Positions 1 through 7,768 of a stretch of DNA of 64,000 nucleotides are shown one piece after another. The translations under genes were made by a program, and so were the position numbers. Every line of letters starts with the position of its first letter. Within the stretch, counting starts at the first letter, position 1. The notes beneath the pieces are model-generated. The model worked only from the letters and a program-made list of their open reading frames with translations, searched no databases and was not told where the DNA came from. Source of the stretch: Cytophagales bacterium (lineage in GTDB: Bacteria > Bacteroidota > Bacteroidia > Cytophagales > Spirosomataceae); NCBI GenBank assembly GCA_013298215.1, contig JAAFKE010000005.1, positions 1-64,000 of the forward strand. The letters run 5' to 3'.

Positions 1-125
1 CAGGTGACCTAATAATTGCTAAAAGACAAAAAGAAAAAGCGATGTCTTGGTCGGAAAAAGGGTCAAATGCACTCGCGGTGCTGACCGCAATGTACAAAAA
101 CCGTGCAACGGAAAATTTACACTAA
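1..125 (+). CDS. C-terminal end of a possible transposase (cut by window start)
   Basis: A plus-strand frame is open from base 3 to a TAA at 123-125, giving about 40 residues of a C-terminus. It is basic and contains the stretch KAMSWSEKGSNALAVLTAMY. A tail of the form 'MSWSxKGSxALxxL' resembles the ends of DDE transposases seen in Cytophagales, but that assignment is from memory of the pattern and rests on few residues. The rest of the gene lies outside the window, so neither intactness nor terminal repeats can be judged. The next gene is on the opposite strand, tail to tail. Confidence 0.4.
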   Translation, partial: GDLIIAKRQKEKAMSWSEKGSNALAVLTAMYKNRATENLH

Positions 126-241
126 CCATTTTTTTAGCGTATTTTACCGAACGGGGCTTGGTGTTGGCGTAAAATTTGAAATTCGTCCGCCGCCCATTAT
201 TGAGCAAAGGTATGGGTTTATTGCCAGTGTTTCACGGTGTT

Positions 242-1366
242 TTAAAACCCGATTTGCACCCGCAAGCCACGGGTAAGGTTGCGATTAAAAAAGCCGTTGA
301 AATAAACTTCGGGCTGAATCTTGACAATACCCCGCGCGACTACGGTTATTGAAAAGTTCCAGGTATTGGGTTCAAAAATATCGCCGCTACGGGACACCAC
401 GCGCCCCAAGTAAATTCCAAACAACACGCGGTCGGTATCAACTGTTCCCGTTGTACCTTCCTTAGAATCATAGAACGTAACGCCCGCCTGCAACACGCTG
501 TTTCTGTGGGGAGTCCAGCGACCCGTTTGCGCGTCTTGGTTTGCCCAAGACATAGCCCGCCAACCTAACGTGTAACCCATGTTATGGTACTTGGTAGGCA
601 CAATTGATAATTCGATTTGTGAATTTGGCACCAACTGATTTCTAAAAACACCCACTCCAAAAGTTACATTTAAAGCAAAAAAAGGGGAAAGGCGTTTGGA
701 AGCTCTTGTGAATCGCTCTACCAAAGAATCACCGTTAGGCTTGGCATTTTTGGCCAAATAAATAAACTGATATTTCTCACTCATCAAATCATAACGACGA
801 TATGCTTTGGTTTTCTCTGTAATATGTCTCAGGTGCTGGTTGAGGTTATTACTTTCCCGTATTTTCTCGAGGTTATCAATGTTATTGACAATAAATTTTA
901 CTGATAACTCTCTGTTTTTTCGCTCTCCCCCACTCTTATTATAATTCGACGAATCGGAATTGATAAAGTTTATCAGCATTGTATCTTGCAAATACTTTAT
1001 TTGGGCGGGTTGTGGTAAGTCCTTATGAAATTGAAAACGCTGCATCGTTGCACTCGTTTCAGTAAATGTAAGTCTGCGCTGTCCGTCGGGCAAAAATTGA
1101 TAGTCAAAAGACTTCGCATTCGTGTTTTCGGTTAAAGTAGGTTTGATAACGGCATAATCAATTAAAAAAGCCCGAACGACCGAGTCGAGGTTTTGAATTT
1201 CTTGAAGGTCTTTTAAATAGCGCGTACTGATAATCATACGCTCATTATTTCCCAACTCAATTTGATAGCAAGAAAGCGAACGCTCGAATTTCATAGGAGC
1301 AAACGTTTGGGCAAAGGCGTGGCCGAAGATGCCCATTGAGAGCACCGCAATCAGAAGAGATTTCAT
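242..1366 (-). CDS. Secreted, probable outer-membrane beta-barrel protein
   Basis: A 374-residue protein of unrecognised family. It opens with a clear signal peptide (MKSLLIAVLSMG...AFAQ, cleavage near residue 20). The middle part (about 90-230) is charged and likely soluble. The last 130 residues alternate short hydrophobic and aromatic strands separated by turns and end in ...RVQIGF, with the terminal phenylalanine typical of outer-membrane barrels. It starts 21 bases after the anti-sigma gene and is the third gene of a sigma / anti-sigma operon. It may therefore be the envelope component sensed or controlled by that pair, which is inference from position. No function is claimed. Confidence 0.7.
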   Translation of the reverse strand: MKSLLIAVLSMGIFGHAFAQTFAPMKFERSLSCYQIELGNNERMIISTRYLKDLQEIQNLDSVVRAFLIDYAVIKPTLTENTNAKSFDYQFLPDGQRRLTFTETSATMQRFQFHKDLPQPAQIKYLQDTMLINFINSDSSNYNKSGGERKNRELSVKFIVNNIDNLEKIRESNNLNQHLRHITEKTKAYRRYDLMSEKYQFIYLAKNAKPNGDSLVERFTRASKRLSPFFALNVTFGVGVFRNQLVPNSQIELSIVPTKYHNMGYTLGWRAMSWANQDAQTGRWTPHRNSVLQAGVTFYDSKEGTTGTVDTDRVLFGIYLGRVVSRSGDIFEPNTWNFSITVVARGIVKIQPEVYFNGFFNRNLTRGLRVQIGF

Positions 1367-1387
1367 GATGTTTGGGTGTTTAGAAAG

Positions 1388-2116
1388 TTATTGGATTGAT
1401 TTTGAAGGTTTGTTTTTGAGCCACGTTAGCAGCGTGTTTTCGGAGGGCTGTTCGGTCTTTTTTCGCCAATTGACGACAATAAAACCATTATTTCCAGTCT
1501 CCTTTTCTAAGGCCACGGCTACTTCGGCGCGTTGGTAGTTGCCCAGTTCGTTGGCGTGCACGATTTTAAATTTAGGCTTGGCTTTCGGGCTAACGCGGGC
1601 AATCGTTTTTTGAACTTCTGGTATAACAGACTCATTGCTAACAACTTGAACCAACTCTTCGGGCCTTTCTTTGTTAATTTGGGTTGGCTGGTCAATCGCA
1701 AAATCGCTACTTTCAGCTACCAATACGGGCGAAGGGGCATTTTCTACACTCGGCTTGGTCTTCGTGTGGTTGAGTCGTTGGGTTTTCAAAGCCGCAGATA
1801 ATTTCGGCACTTCGGCTGGCGGCATTGGATCCGTTTTTGCAATCTGGTTTTTTGGCGTAAATACCTTTTTGTTTTCTTTTATTTTTGCCAAAGTCAAGGC
1901 TGGCTCGGGTTGGCTTTGCCACCAAATCGCGCCCACCAAGCCAGCTACCAACGCCGCCGCGTATGGCCACCAAACTGCTTTTTTGCGCGCTGGGGCGGTG
2001 TGCAGCTGCGTTTGGAGTTGCTGCCAAAGTTCGGCTTGCCGAAAAGCAACGGGCGCGTCGTCAAGGCTATTTAATGCCTGCCGCGCCCGTTCGTCAAATT
2101 CCTCCTGCTTGTTCAT
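1388..2116 (-). CDS. Probable membrane anti-sigma factor
   Basis: A 242-residue single-span membrane protein. Residues 1-45 form a short acidic cytoplasmic segment. A hydrophobic helix (about 49-64, WWPYAAALVAGLVGAIWW) follows a KK pair, and a long polar, proline- and lysine-rich periplasmic part completes it. This layout, with a start that overlaps the end of the ECF sigma gene by 23 bases, is that of the anti-sigma factors which hold ECF sigma factors at the membrane. There is no recognisable zinc-binding HxxxCxxC motif and no FecR domain, so the class is uncertain. The overlap suggests translational coupling, giving matched amounts of sigma and anti-sigma. Confidence 0.6.
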   Translation of the reverse strand: MNKQEEFDERARQALNSLDDAPVAFRQAELWQQLQTQLHTAPARKKAVWWPYAAALVAGLVGAIWWQSQPEPALTLAKIKENKKVFTPKNQIAKTDPMPPAEVPKLSAALKTQRLNHTKTKPSVENAPSPVLVAESSDFAIDQPTQINKERPEELVQVVSNESVIPEVQKTIARVSPKAKPKFKIVHANELGNYQRAEVAVALEKETGNNGFIVVNWRKKTEQPSENTLLTWLKNKPSKSIQ

Positions 2117-2648
2117 AGCCTCGGTTTTTTAGTTTTTGTTGCAACATGGCCCGCGCCTTACTCAATTGCGATTTGGAAGTTCCCGCGCTGATGCTCAATT
2201 GGTTGGCAATTTCTTCGTGCGTGTAGCCCTCCACCACATACAAATTAAAAACGGTGCGATAACCCGTTGGCAATTCTAAAATGGCCGCGTAAATGGCCTC
2301 GGCATCTAAATCAGAACGCGGCGCTTCGGCACTTATCCATTCGTCGGCCTCGCTGTTTTCTACAAAAACGGGCAGCGATTTTTGCCGCCGCAGGTGCATG
2401 AGCGCTTCATTAACCATGATGCGTTTGAGCCACACTTCCAAACTATTGTCGTCGCGATACTCAAAGGCGTTTAGTCCCCGAAAAAATTTCAAAAAGCCGT
2501 TCATCAGCACTTCCTCGGCCTCCTGCTGGTGCCGCACGTAGCGCATGCAAAGCCGAAAGAGCCGATTGGCAAAGGCTTCGTACAACCGATTTTGGGCAAA
2601 TCGGTTTCCCTGCTGGCACATCTCAATTACGTTTTGCCAATGCTTCAC
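2094..2648 (-). CDS. ECF-family RNA polymerase sigma factor
   Basis: A 184-residue sigma-70 family protein of the extracytoplasmic-function class. Region 2 (about residues 20-90) includes LFRLCMRYVR and the acidic EAEEVLMNGFLKFF stretch used for core binding and -10 melting. Region 4 (about 120-175) carries the helix-turn-helix with GYTHEEIANQLSISAGTSKS. It heads a three-gene operon with a membrane anti-sigma factor (23-base overlap) and a secreted barrel-like protein. A Bacteroidota -7 element TAACTTTG lies on the minus strand at 2678-2671, about 22 bases upstream of the ATG. The stimulus cannot be read from the sequence. Confidence 0.9.
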   Translation of the reverse strand: MKHWQNVIEMCQQGNRFAQNRLYEAFANRLFRLCMRYVRHQQEAEEVLMNGFLKFFRGLNAFEYRDDNSLEVWLKRIMVNEALMHLRRQKSLPVFVENSEADEWISAEAPRSDLDAEAIYAAILELPTGYRTVFNLYVVEGYTHEEIANQLSISAGTSKSQLSKARAMLQQKLKNRGYEQAGGI

Positions 2649-2670
2649 TTTTGTGGTTTTGGTTGCGTTT

Positions 2671-2678
2671 CAAAGTTA
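2671..2678 (-). promoter_or_regulatory. Bacteroidota-type -7 element for the sigma-factor operon
   Basis: The minus strand reads TAACTTTG, an exact match to TAnnTTTG, about 22 bases before the sigma-gene ATG. No TTG stands 19-20 bases upstream, so the -33 half is missing or weak. It could be read by an alternative sigma factor. Confidence 0.4.
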
Positions 2679-2716
2679 GAAATGCCGAAACAAAAAGAAA
2701 GGTTGCCTGGGGGTTG

Positions 2717-2760
2717 AAAAAAAAATAGCCGTTCCACTTTTTTAAAAAGTGGAACGGCTA
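2717..2760 (-). terminator. Rho-independent terminator of the Gfo/Idh gene
   Basis: A perfect 17-base inverted repeat (2726-2742 with 2744-2760; the inner bases are A/T and form the loop) has the core TAGCCGTTCCAC / GTGGAACGGCTA. Read on the minus strand it is followed by a nine-base U run (2725-2717). It sits 31 bases past the oxidoreductase stop codon and just upstream of the sigma-factor promoter region, so it insulates the two units. Confidence 0.85.
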
Positions 2761-2790
2761 ACTTACTACCGTCGGTTCTGTGAATGTCAG

Positions 2791-3912
2791 CTACCTACTA
2801 ATCGTTATCCTTTTCCCCGTTCTCGCTGCCTCATAAATCGCTTCGAGGACTTTCATATCTTTTAGTCCTTCTTCGCCAGTAATGTGGCTCGGCAGTGGCT
2901 CGTTTGCCAAAATCACTTTCCCAATCTCGTCCATTTGCTGTTTTTGTTGGTCAATATCTGGAAAACTCAACTCACCTTTACTGGTTCTTCCCCTAAATGG
3001 CCCATAACTTACGGCTGGACTCAACTCAAAAAAACCATCATCAGCAGAAGCATAAAATCGGTCTATACCGCCGTTGTAAGTGGCGGTTGAAGTACTGATA
3101 GCCCCACTCGGAAACTCCAATTGCCACGTGATAGCGGTTTCTACTTCCAATTTTTGGGTTTTATCAATCGCTGGGCCAAACTGGGCCGTTACCGCAATCG
3201 GCTCTTCGCCCAAAACATATCTGCAACTCTGCACACAATACACGCCCAAATTCATGAGCGGCCCACCGCCTGACAATGCCCTTTGAAAATGCCAATCTTT
3301 TGGATTTTTATCAATCTGATACCCCAAAGACACTTCAATGAGTCGAACCTGTCCAAAAACTTTTTCTTGCCCCAATCTTTTGATTTCGAGGTGATAAGGC
3401 TCAAAATGCAACCGATAGCCCATTGCCAACTGTACGCCCGCGTCTTTACAGGCTTGTATCATTTCTTCGCAGTCTTTGGCCGTCAGCGCCATTGGTTTTT
3501 CCACAATGACGTGCTTGCCCGCCTTTGCCGCTCTGATGGCGTACTCTTTGTGAAGGCCGTTTGGCACAATTACATAAACCACGTCAATGTCTTTATTCTT
3601 GGCTATTTCGTCAAGATTTTGGTAGTTATAAATATTTGGGGGGGCAATGTCGTATTTCTTACCCCAACTTTCGGCCTTGCTGGGCGTACCCGTAATGAGG
3701 CCAGCCAGTTTGCAATATTGAGAACTTTGCAAAGCATCTGCCATGAAGCCCGCATAACGCCCCAAACCACAAAGGGCAACATTCAGTCTTTTGCCCTCAA
3801 ATGGTTGTTGGTTGGCTTGTAGTGAATCCATTGGCAACGCCGAGGCGGTTATTCCAATGCTCATTTTCTGCAAAAATGTACGTCGGCTTTGTAGGTTTTT
3901 GTTCACGAGCAT
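2791..3912 (-). CDS. Gfo/Idh/MocA family oxidoreductase with Tat signal
   Basis: A 373-residue NAD(P)-dependent oxidoreductase of the glucose-fructose oxidoreductase type. The N-terminus has a twin-arginine signal (SRRTFLQK followed by a hydrophobic stretch), so folded enzyme is likely exported by Tat; tatC lies 9 kb away. The Rossmann nucleotide site is near residue 45 (VALCGLGRYAGFM). The family signature EKPMALTAKDCEEM is near 140. The C-terminal alpha/beta domain is about 160-350 and contains the GGGPLMNLGVYCVQ stretch. Members oxidise or rearrange sugars and cyclitols, but the substrate cannot be deduced. The gene is monocistronic, with its own terminator at 2717-2760. Confidence 0.88.
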   Translation of the reverse strand: MLVNKNLQSRRTFLQKMSIGITASALPMDSLQANQQPFEGKRLNVALCGLGRYAGFMADALQSSQYCKLAGLITGTPSKAESWGKKYDIAPPNIYNYQNLDEIAKNKDIDVVYVIVPNGLHKEYAIRAAKAGKHVIVEKPMALTAKDCEEMIQACKDAGVQLAMGYRLHFEPYHLEIKRLGQEKVFGQVRLIEVSLGYQIDKNPKDWHFQRALSGGGPLMNLGVYCVQSCRYVLGEEPIAVTAQFGPAIDKTQKLEVETAITWQLEFPSGAISTSTATYNGGIDRFYASADDGFFELSPAVSYGPFRGRTSKGELSFPDIDQQKQQMDEIGKVILANEPLPSHITGEEGLKDMKVLEAIYEAARTGKRITISR

Positions 3913-4116
3913 TTTTATAATCTGCTTGGTTTATCAAAATATTGCTCACCCACAACGCCTCAAATTCCTTTAAATTGTGCGACGAAAACGCAAATTTGCG
4001 TACTAATCACGCTTTGCCAATTATTCATTTCTGGGCGTAGTAGGCGAACGCTTCTTTTGAAAGGAAGCATTCGTTTTAAGCGTTTTTTTTATAGTTTATC
4101 AAAAATTTCTGATGTC

Positions 4117-4230
4117 TAAGGAACATAAAATAAATGAGTAGTTGGATTTTCAATTATAAATAGCTGACCATCAGGCATTATTCAATCACTGCGCGGGCGG
4201 CCCCGTCGGTAATTCAAAACTCATTCCTAA
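4117..4230. repeat. Dispersed intergenic repeat A, copy 1
   Basis: Bases 4117-4190 match 41137-41210 at 65 of 74 positions without gaps, in the same orientation. A perfect 20-base match follows (4211-4230 with 41223-41242). Between these blocks copy 1 carries a 20-base GC-rich piece (4191-4210) where copy 2 has 12 A/T-rich bases. It lies in the 620-base gap 3913-4533, which has no convincing gene. No terminal inverted repeats or target duplications were seen. Confidence 0.75.
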
Positions 4231-4401
4231 AAACGGGAACAATCGATTGTTTTTGTGTTCATAACGGGTAGGTTTTCGCCAAGCAACACTCGCCATGGTC
4301 TTGTCTCTTTTTTAAAATCTTGTTTCAAAGAATCTAAAAGCACCAAAACTTACTCCTCTGCCACGTAGCCGAAGTCAGAGCAAGAAAGCGGTGCAAGAAG
4401 C

Positions 4402-4474
4402 GCGGCCGAATTTCTAAACGTTTAGGTACTTTTATTGGTGGCTCGGCCAAACGCTCAAACAATAAACGTAGGTC
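4402..4474. repeat. Direct repeat B, copy 1
   Basis: This 73-base block matches 5330-5402 at 66 of 73 positions, no gaps, same orientation. The two copies bracket the lipoprotein gene at 4534-5145. It contains the 12-base palindrome CTAAACGTTTAG at 4414-4425. On the minus strand both copies keep an open frame over the block (DLRLL.ERL.E.PIKVPK.LEI), and most differences change the residue. The frame has no start codon or homologue I recognise. Confidence 0.75.
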
Positions 4475-4533
4475 ACCAATATACAGCGACTTACACTTCA
4501 ACGAGAAGTCTATTTCAAAAATAGGACGTTAGC

Positions 4534-5145
4534 TCAAAATTTTGCGTCCGTAAAAATATGTTTCATTCTAAATTTGCCTTTGATAACTCGGTCTTTGATG
4601 TTGGGGTCATTTTGTTTGTTGTCTCCACCAAAAACCTTCACATTAAACGTCCCTGTAATGATTCTGCCATCGGTAATTCTTTCGCTTTTGGTTATTACAA
4701 TTGCATCAGGAACTGGCGTTGAAGTAGCAGCATCACCCGTGTCGAAACTGTTGAAAGCGTAATTTTTTTCGGGATAATTTTGCAACGAAACACTCCCCTG
4801 GGTGATTTGCTCATCATAATCAGTTGAGCCCGAAGGCGTCGAAGAGGGCTTTGTCATGTCGGCGGTTGTGGTGAGCGTTACAGCAATTTTACCATAGCCA
4901 CCACCCGCAAAAATCTTGAAAGTTGGCTTCTTCAAGGCAGTATTGTAAGAACTCGAAACATCATCTGGAGTAAAACTCATTTCTTTACCATCAACGGTAA
5001 AAGTGAAATAAAAATCTGCGTTTGCGGCAGCTACGTTTTGGGTTTGAGTAGTGCTTTGGGTATTTTCTTCCGTTTTTCCATAGCAACTCAAAAAAGCCAA
5101 GATAAGTACACAGAAGTTAATGTTGGTCATTAAGCAATTTTTCAT
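4534..5145 (-). CDS. Hypothetical lipoprotein
   Basis: A 203-residue protein of unknown function. It has a lipoprotein signal peptide ending in a lipobox (AFLSC, cysteine near residue 21), followed by a Thr/Gln/Asn-rich linker. Residues 45-200 look like an all-beta domain: a start of the form FYFTFTVDGKEMSFTPDDV, alternating strands, and a late SERITDGRIITGTFNVKVFG. This 'small secreted protein with a beginning beta-hairpin and a late GTF' style is common in Bacteroidota, but I cannot name a family. It is isolated between two 73-base direct repeats, and its intergenic flanks are unusually long (about 620 and 370 bases). Confidence 0.65.
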   Translation of the reverse strand: MKNCLMTNINFCVLILAFLSCYGKTEENTQSTTQTQNVAAANADFYFTFTVDGKEMSFTPDDVSSSYNTALKKPTFKIFAGGGYGKIAVTLTTTADMTKPSSTPSGSTDYDEQITQGSVSLQNYPEKNYAFNSFDTGDAATSTPVPDAIVITKSERITDGRIITGTFNVKVFGGDNKQNDPNIKDRVIKGKFRMKHIFTDAKF

Positions 5146-5329
5146 GTGATTCTTTGTGTTTAGTTGGTTTTGTCAAAAATTAAACGGCGAGCAAGTATTG
5201 AAACGCTATTTCACTTATTATATTTCTTGCAAAAATACAAGCTTTTGGCAATCAACTATTTATACTAAAACATGAACCATATATTATGGCTTTTCTAACC
5301 CTGTTGCTATGCCACTCGATGGTTTGAGT

Positions 5330-5402
5330 GCGGCCAAATTTCTAAACATTTAGGTACTTTTATTGGTAGCTCGACCAAACGCTCAGGCAATAAACGTAAG
5401 TC
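5330..5402. repeat. Direct repeat B, copy 2
   Basis: Second copy of the 73-base block at 4402-4474 (66 of 73 bases identical, same orientation, starts 928 bases apart). The palindrome has one change (CTAAACATTTAG). It occupies the 367-base gap between the lipoprotein gene and rdgB, in which I see nothing else convincing. Confidence 0.75.
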
Positions 5403-5512
5403 GCTAAAAATCAGAGAAAGGCAGGTCTATTTCTGCCATAATTTATTGTATTTCGAGTGTCGCTCAAATAGTAGAGCGAAAGTTAAAACCATCAATTTAA
5501 TTGTTTTTTCTA

Positions 5513-6088
5513 CTACATATTTTGCAAAAAAACCACCAGCTTTTCAACTGCGCGAGCGCGGTGGCTGACGGTACTTTTTTGGTCGAGGGTCATCTCGGCA
5601 AACGTAGTGTTGTAGCCGTCTGGCACAAAAACCGAATCGTACCCAAAACCCATACTACCACGCTGTTTTTCAATAATTTGCCCCCGAACAATGCCTTCAA
5701 ATTGGTGCACAACGCCGTTCAAAATAAGGGTAATGACGGCCTTAAACTGCGCACTTCGGTTGGTATGGTGGCGCAGATTACCGAGCAGGAGGTCAATATT
5801 GTCCTGGCTATTTTTGTGTTCGCCAGCGTAGCGCGCCGACACCACCCCAGGTGCACCGTCCAGTGCCGCCACCTCCAGCCCAGTATCGTCGGCAAAACAA
5901 TCGACGCCGTAGTGCTCGAACACGTACTGGGCTTTGAGCAACGAGTTTGCCTCGAGGGTGTCGCCCGTTTCGGGAATGTCTACGTGGCAGCCGATCTGCG
6001 TGAGGGTTTGTATTTGAAGAGGTGGCCCCAGCAGAGCGGCCACCTCTTCGGCTTTGTGTGCGTTGTTGGTTGCAAAACAGAGCTTCAT
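5513..6088 (-). CDS. rdgB: XTP/dITP diphosphatase (RdgB/HAM1 family)
   Basis: A 191-residue pyrophosphatase that hydrolyses the damaged nucleotides XTP, dITP and ITP to monophosphates and so keeps them out of DNA and RNA. The N-terminal substrate motif CFATNNAHKAEEV is at about residues 4-16. The metal/catalytic signature DDTGLEVAALDGAPGVVSARYAG is at about 67-89, and FGYDSVF is near 150. Length is normal for the family. The start lies 10 bases after the thiolase stop codon on the same strand, so the two are probably cotranscribed, although the functions are unrelated. Confidence 0.95.
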   Translation of the reverse strand: MKLCFATNNAHKAEEVAALLGPPLQIQTLTQIGCHVDIPETGDTLEANSLLKAQYVFEHYGVDCFADDTGLEVAALDGAPGVVSARYAGEHKNSQDNIDLLLGNLRHHTNRSAQFKAVITLILNGVVHQFEGIVRGQIIEKQRGSMGFGYDSVFVPDGYNTTFAEMTLDQKSTVSHRARAVEKLVVFLQNM

Positions 6089-6098
6089 TTCGGAATTT

Positions 6099-7277
6099 TT
6101 AGTTCAAAAATTCGTAGACGCCCGCCACACCCTGGCCGCCGCCCACGCAGGCCGACACCATGCCGTACTTCTGGTCGCGGCGGCGCATTTCGTTCCAAAG
6201 CTGCACCGACAACCGCGCCCCCGTCGAACCCAGGGCGTGCCCCAGCGCAATGGCACCGCCGTTGTGGTTTATCTTCGACCGATCGAGCCCCAGTTCTTGG
6301 ATCACGGCCAAAGACTGCGCCGCAAAGGCTTCGTTGAGTTCGATCTGGTCGATGTCGGCGATGCGCAGACCCGCCTGTTTGAGGGCAATCGGAATGGCAG
6401 CCACTGGCCCAATGCCCATGATGCGCGGCTCCACGCCAGCGCTGGCGTAGGCCATCATGCGGGCAATGGGCTTAAGACCGAGTTGGTTCACCATGCGCTC
6501 CGACATAACCACGGCAAAGGCCGCACCGTCGGAGGTTTGCGACGAATTACCCGCCGTCACCGAGCCGCCCGCCGCAAAAACGGGCCTCAACTTGGCCAGT
6601 GCCTCCACCTTCGTGTCGGCGCGGGGACCTTCGTCTTTGGCCATCGTATATTCCTTATTTTTTTTCTTACCCGCCTCGGCATCAAAATAGGTTTCTTTTA
6701 CGAGGTAGGGCACAATTTCGGCATCAAATTTACCGTCGGCTTGGGCGGCAAGGGCTTTTTGGTGCGACTCAAAAGCAAATTCATCCTGCGCTTCCCGGCT
6801 AATTTTGAACTGCTGCGCCACTTGCTCGGCGGTGAGGCCCATGCCCACGTAATAGTCGCCGTGGTTTTTGGCAATGTCATAATTAAGGGCTGTTTTCCAG
6901 CCCGTCACTGGCACCATCGACATAGATTCTACGCCGCCCGCCACGATACAGTCGGCAATGCCCGCGTGAATTTTGGCCGCAGCAATGGCAATGGCCTCCA
7001 AACCCGAGCCGCAATAGCGGTTTATGGTAAAACCTGGCACCGATTTAGGGAGCGACAGCAGGGCAATGAAACGGGCAATTTGCATTCCTTGTTCGGCCTC
7101 GGGAACGGCATTGCCCACAATCAGGTCGTCCACTTGGGCGGGGTCGAGTTGCGGAATTTGCGCCAAGGTATGTTTAATAACGGCGGCGGCCAAGTCGTCG
7201 GGGCGGGTGAAACGAAACCCACCTTTGGGGGCTTTACCAACCGCCGAGCGGTAACCAGCTACGATGTAAGCATTCAT
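6099..7277 (-). CDS. fadA: Acetyl-CoA acyltransferase (thiolase)
   Basis: A 392-residue thiolase. It cleaves 3-ketoacyl-CoA with CoA, the last step of fatty-acid beta-oxidation, or runs in reverse. The nucleophilic cysteine is Cys89 in [11 protein letters not shown]. The second active-site block [16 protein letters not shown] lies near residue 345, and the third, [11 protein letters not shown], is near the C-terminus. The glutamate-rich NEAFAAQ block is present near 315. Sequence style favours the FadA/degradative branch over acetoacetyl-CoA thiolase, but that is a judgement. The usual FadB partner is not in the window. The next gene on the strand is rdgB, 10 bases on. Confidence 0.92.
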   Translation of the reverse strand: MNAYIVAGYRSAVGKAPKGGFRFTRPDDLAAAVIKHTLAQIPQLDPAQVDDLIVGNAVPEAEQGMQIARFIALLSLPKSVPGFTINRYCGSGLEAIAIAAAKIHAGIADCIVAGGVESMSMVPVTGWKTALNYDIAKNHGDYYVGMGLTAEQVAQQFKISREAQDEFAFESHQKALAAQADGKFDAEIVPYLVKETYFDAEAGKKKNKEYTMAKDEGPRADTKVEALAKLRPVFAAGGSVTAGNSSQTSDGAAFAVVMSERMVNQLGLKPIARMMAYASAGVEPRIMGIGPVAAIPIALKQAGLRIADIDQIELNEAFAAQSLAVIQELGLDRSKINHNGGAIALGHALGSTGARLSVQLWNEMRRRDQKYGMVSACVGGGQGVAGVYEFLN

Positions 7278-7330
7278 GCTAATTTGATTTTTGAGTTGTG
7301 AAGTTCTGAATTTTAGGGCAATATACGCAA

Positions 7331-7366
7331 AAACAAAAAAGGCCAGCTCATAAGAACTGACCTTTT
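7331..7366 (-). terminator. Rho-independent terminator after rpmB
   Basis: Bases 7337-7346 (AAAAGGCCAG) pair with 7357-7366 (CTGACCTTTT) with one G-U pair and a 10-base loop. Read on the minus strand a U-rich tail follows (7340-7331). It lies 25 bases after the rpmB stop codon. Confidence 0.75.
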
Positions 7367-7390
7367 GGCAAAAGTAGGATTGGTTTACGC

Positions 7391-7627
7391 CTAAACGGCC
7401 ATTCCTTTGGCGCGTGCTTCTTTCAGCACCACCTCAATACCTTTTTTGTTGATTGTCCGCATCACCGACGTGGCCACTTTCAGGGTGATCCATTTGTCTT
7501 CTGATGGTACATAGAAGCGTTGCTTTTGCAGGTTTGGATAAAACTTGCGCTTCGTATGGTTATTGGCGTGGGATACGTTGAAACCAGTTGCCGTTCTTTT
7601 TCCTGATATTTGACAAACCTTTGCCAT
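7391..7627 (-). CDS. rpmB: 50S ribosomal protein L28
   Basis: A 78-residue ribosomal protein of the large subunit. The N-terminus [20 protein letters not shown] and the following [17 protein letters not shown] block are the L28 signature. A CxxC zinc pair is absent, as in many L28 proteins of this phylum. It is very basic, of normal length, and transcribed alone here, without the rpmG (L33) that often follows it in other Bacteroidota. It has its own promoter (7675-7705) and terminator (7331-7366). Confidence 0.95.
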   Translation of the reverse strand: MAKVCQISGKRTATGFNVSHANNHTKRKFYPNLQKQRFYVPSEDKWITLKVATSVMRTINKKGIEVVLKEARAKGMAV

Positions 7628-7674
7628 AATTGCCTTGTATTAGTATTTCGTTAATAAATTTCAAAATGAGGGTG

Positions 7675-7705
7675 CAAAGGTGCGCAAAAAATACGGGAAT
7701 CACAA
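7675..7705 (-). promoter_or_regulatory. Probable promoter of rpmB
   Basis: On the minus strand TTG (7705-7703), 20 bases, then CACCTTTG (7682-7675), one base off TAnnTTTG. It lies about 50 bases before the rpmB ATG. The arrangement fits the Bacteroidota primary-sigma promoter, but the -7 element is imperfect. Confidence 0.5.
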
Positions 7706-7768
7706 AATTGTACCGAAAAATAAAAACTAAGCCGTATTTTTTGCCAATTAGGGGCAAATTCGCTTATT

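Noticed and set aside
19-207. A 62-codon minus-strand frame at the left edge
   Set aside because: It lies antisense to the partial plus-strand gene and has no signal peptide or domain.
4186-4296. A 36-codon minus-strand frame (MASVAWRKPTRYEH...) over repeat A copy 1
   Set aside because: It overlaps the repeat and its GC-rich insert, has no signal peptide or family features, and copy 2 of the repeat does not keep the frame.
4402-4474. tRNA or small RNA gene in repeat B (73 bases, about tRNA length)
   Set aside because: No cloverleaf pairing, no T-loop consensus and no CCA end can be drawn; only a 12-base palindrome is present.
6054-7301. A 415-codon plus-strand frame opposite the thiolase gene
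   Set aside because: It is a shadow of fadA, which has all thiolase active-site motifs; the antisense protein is His- and Arg-rich with no recognisable domain.
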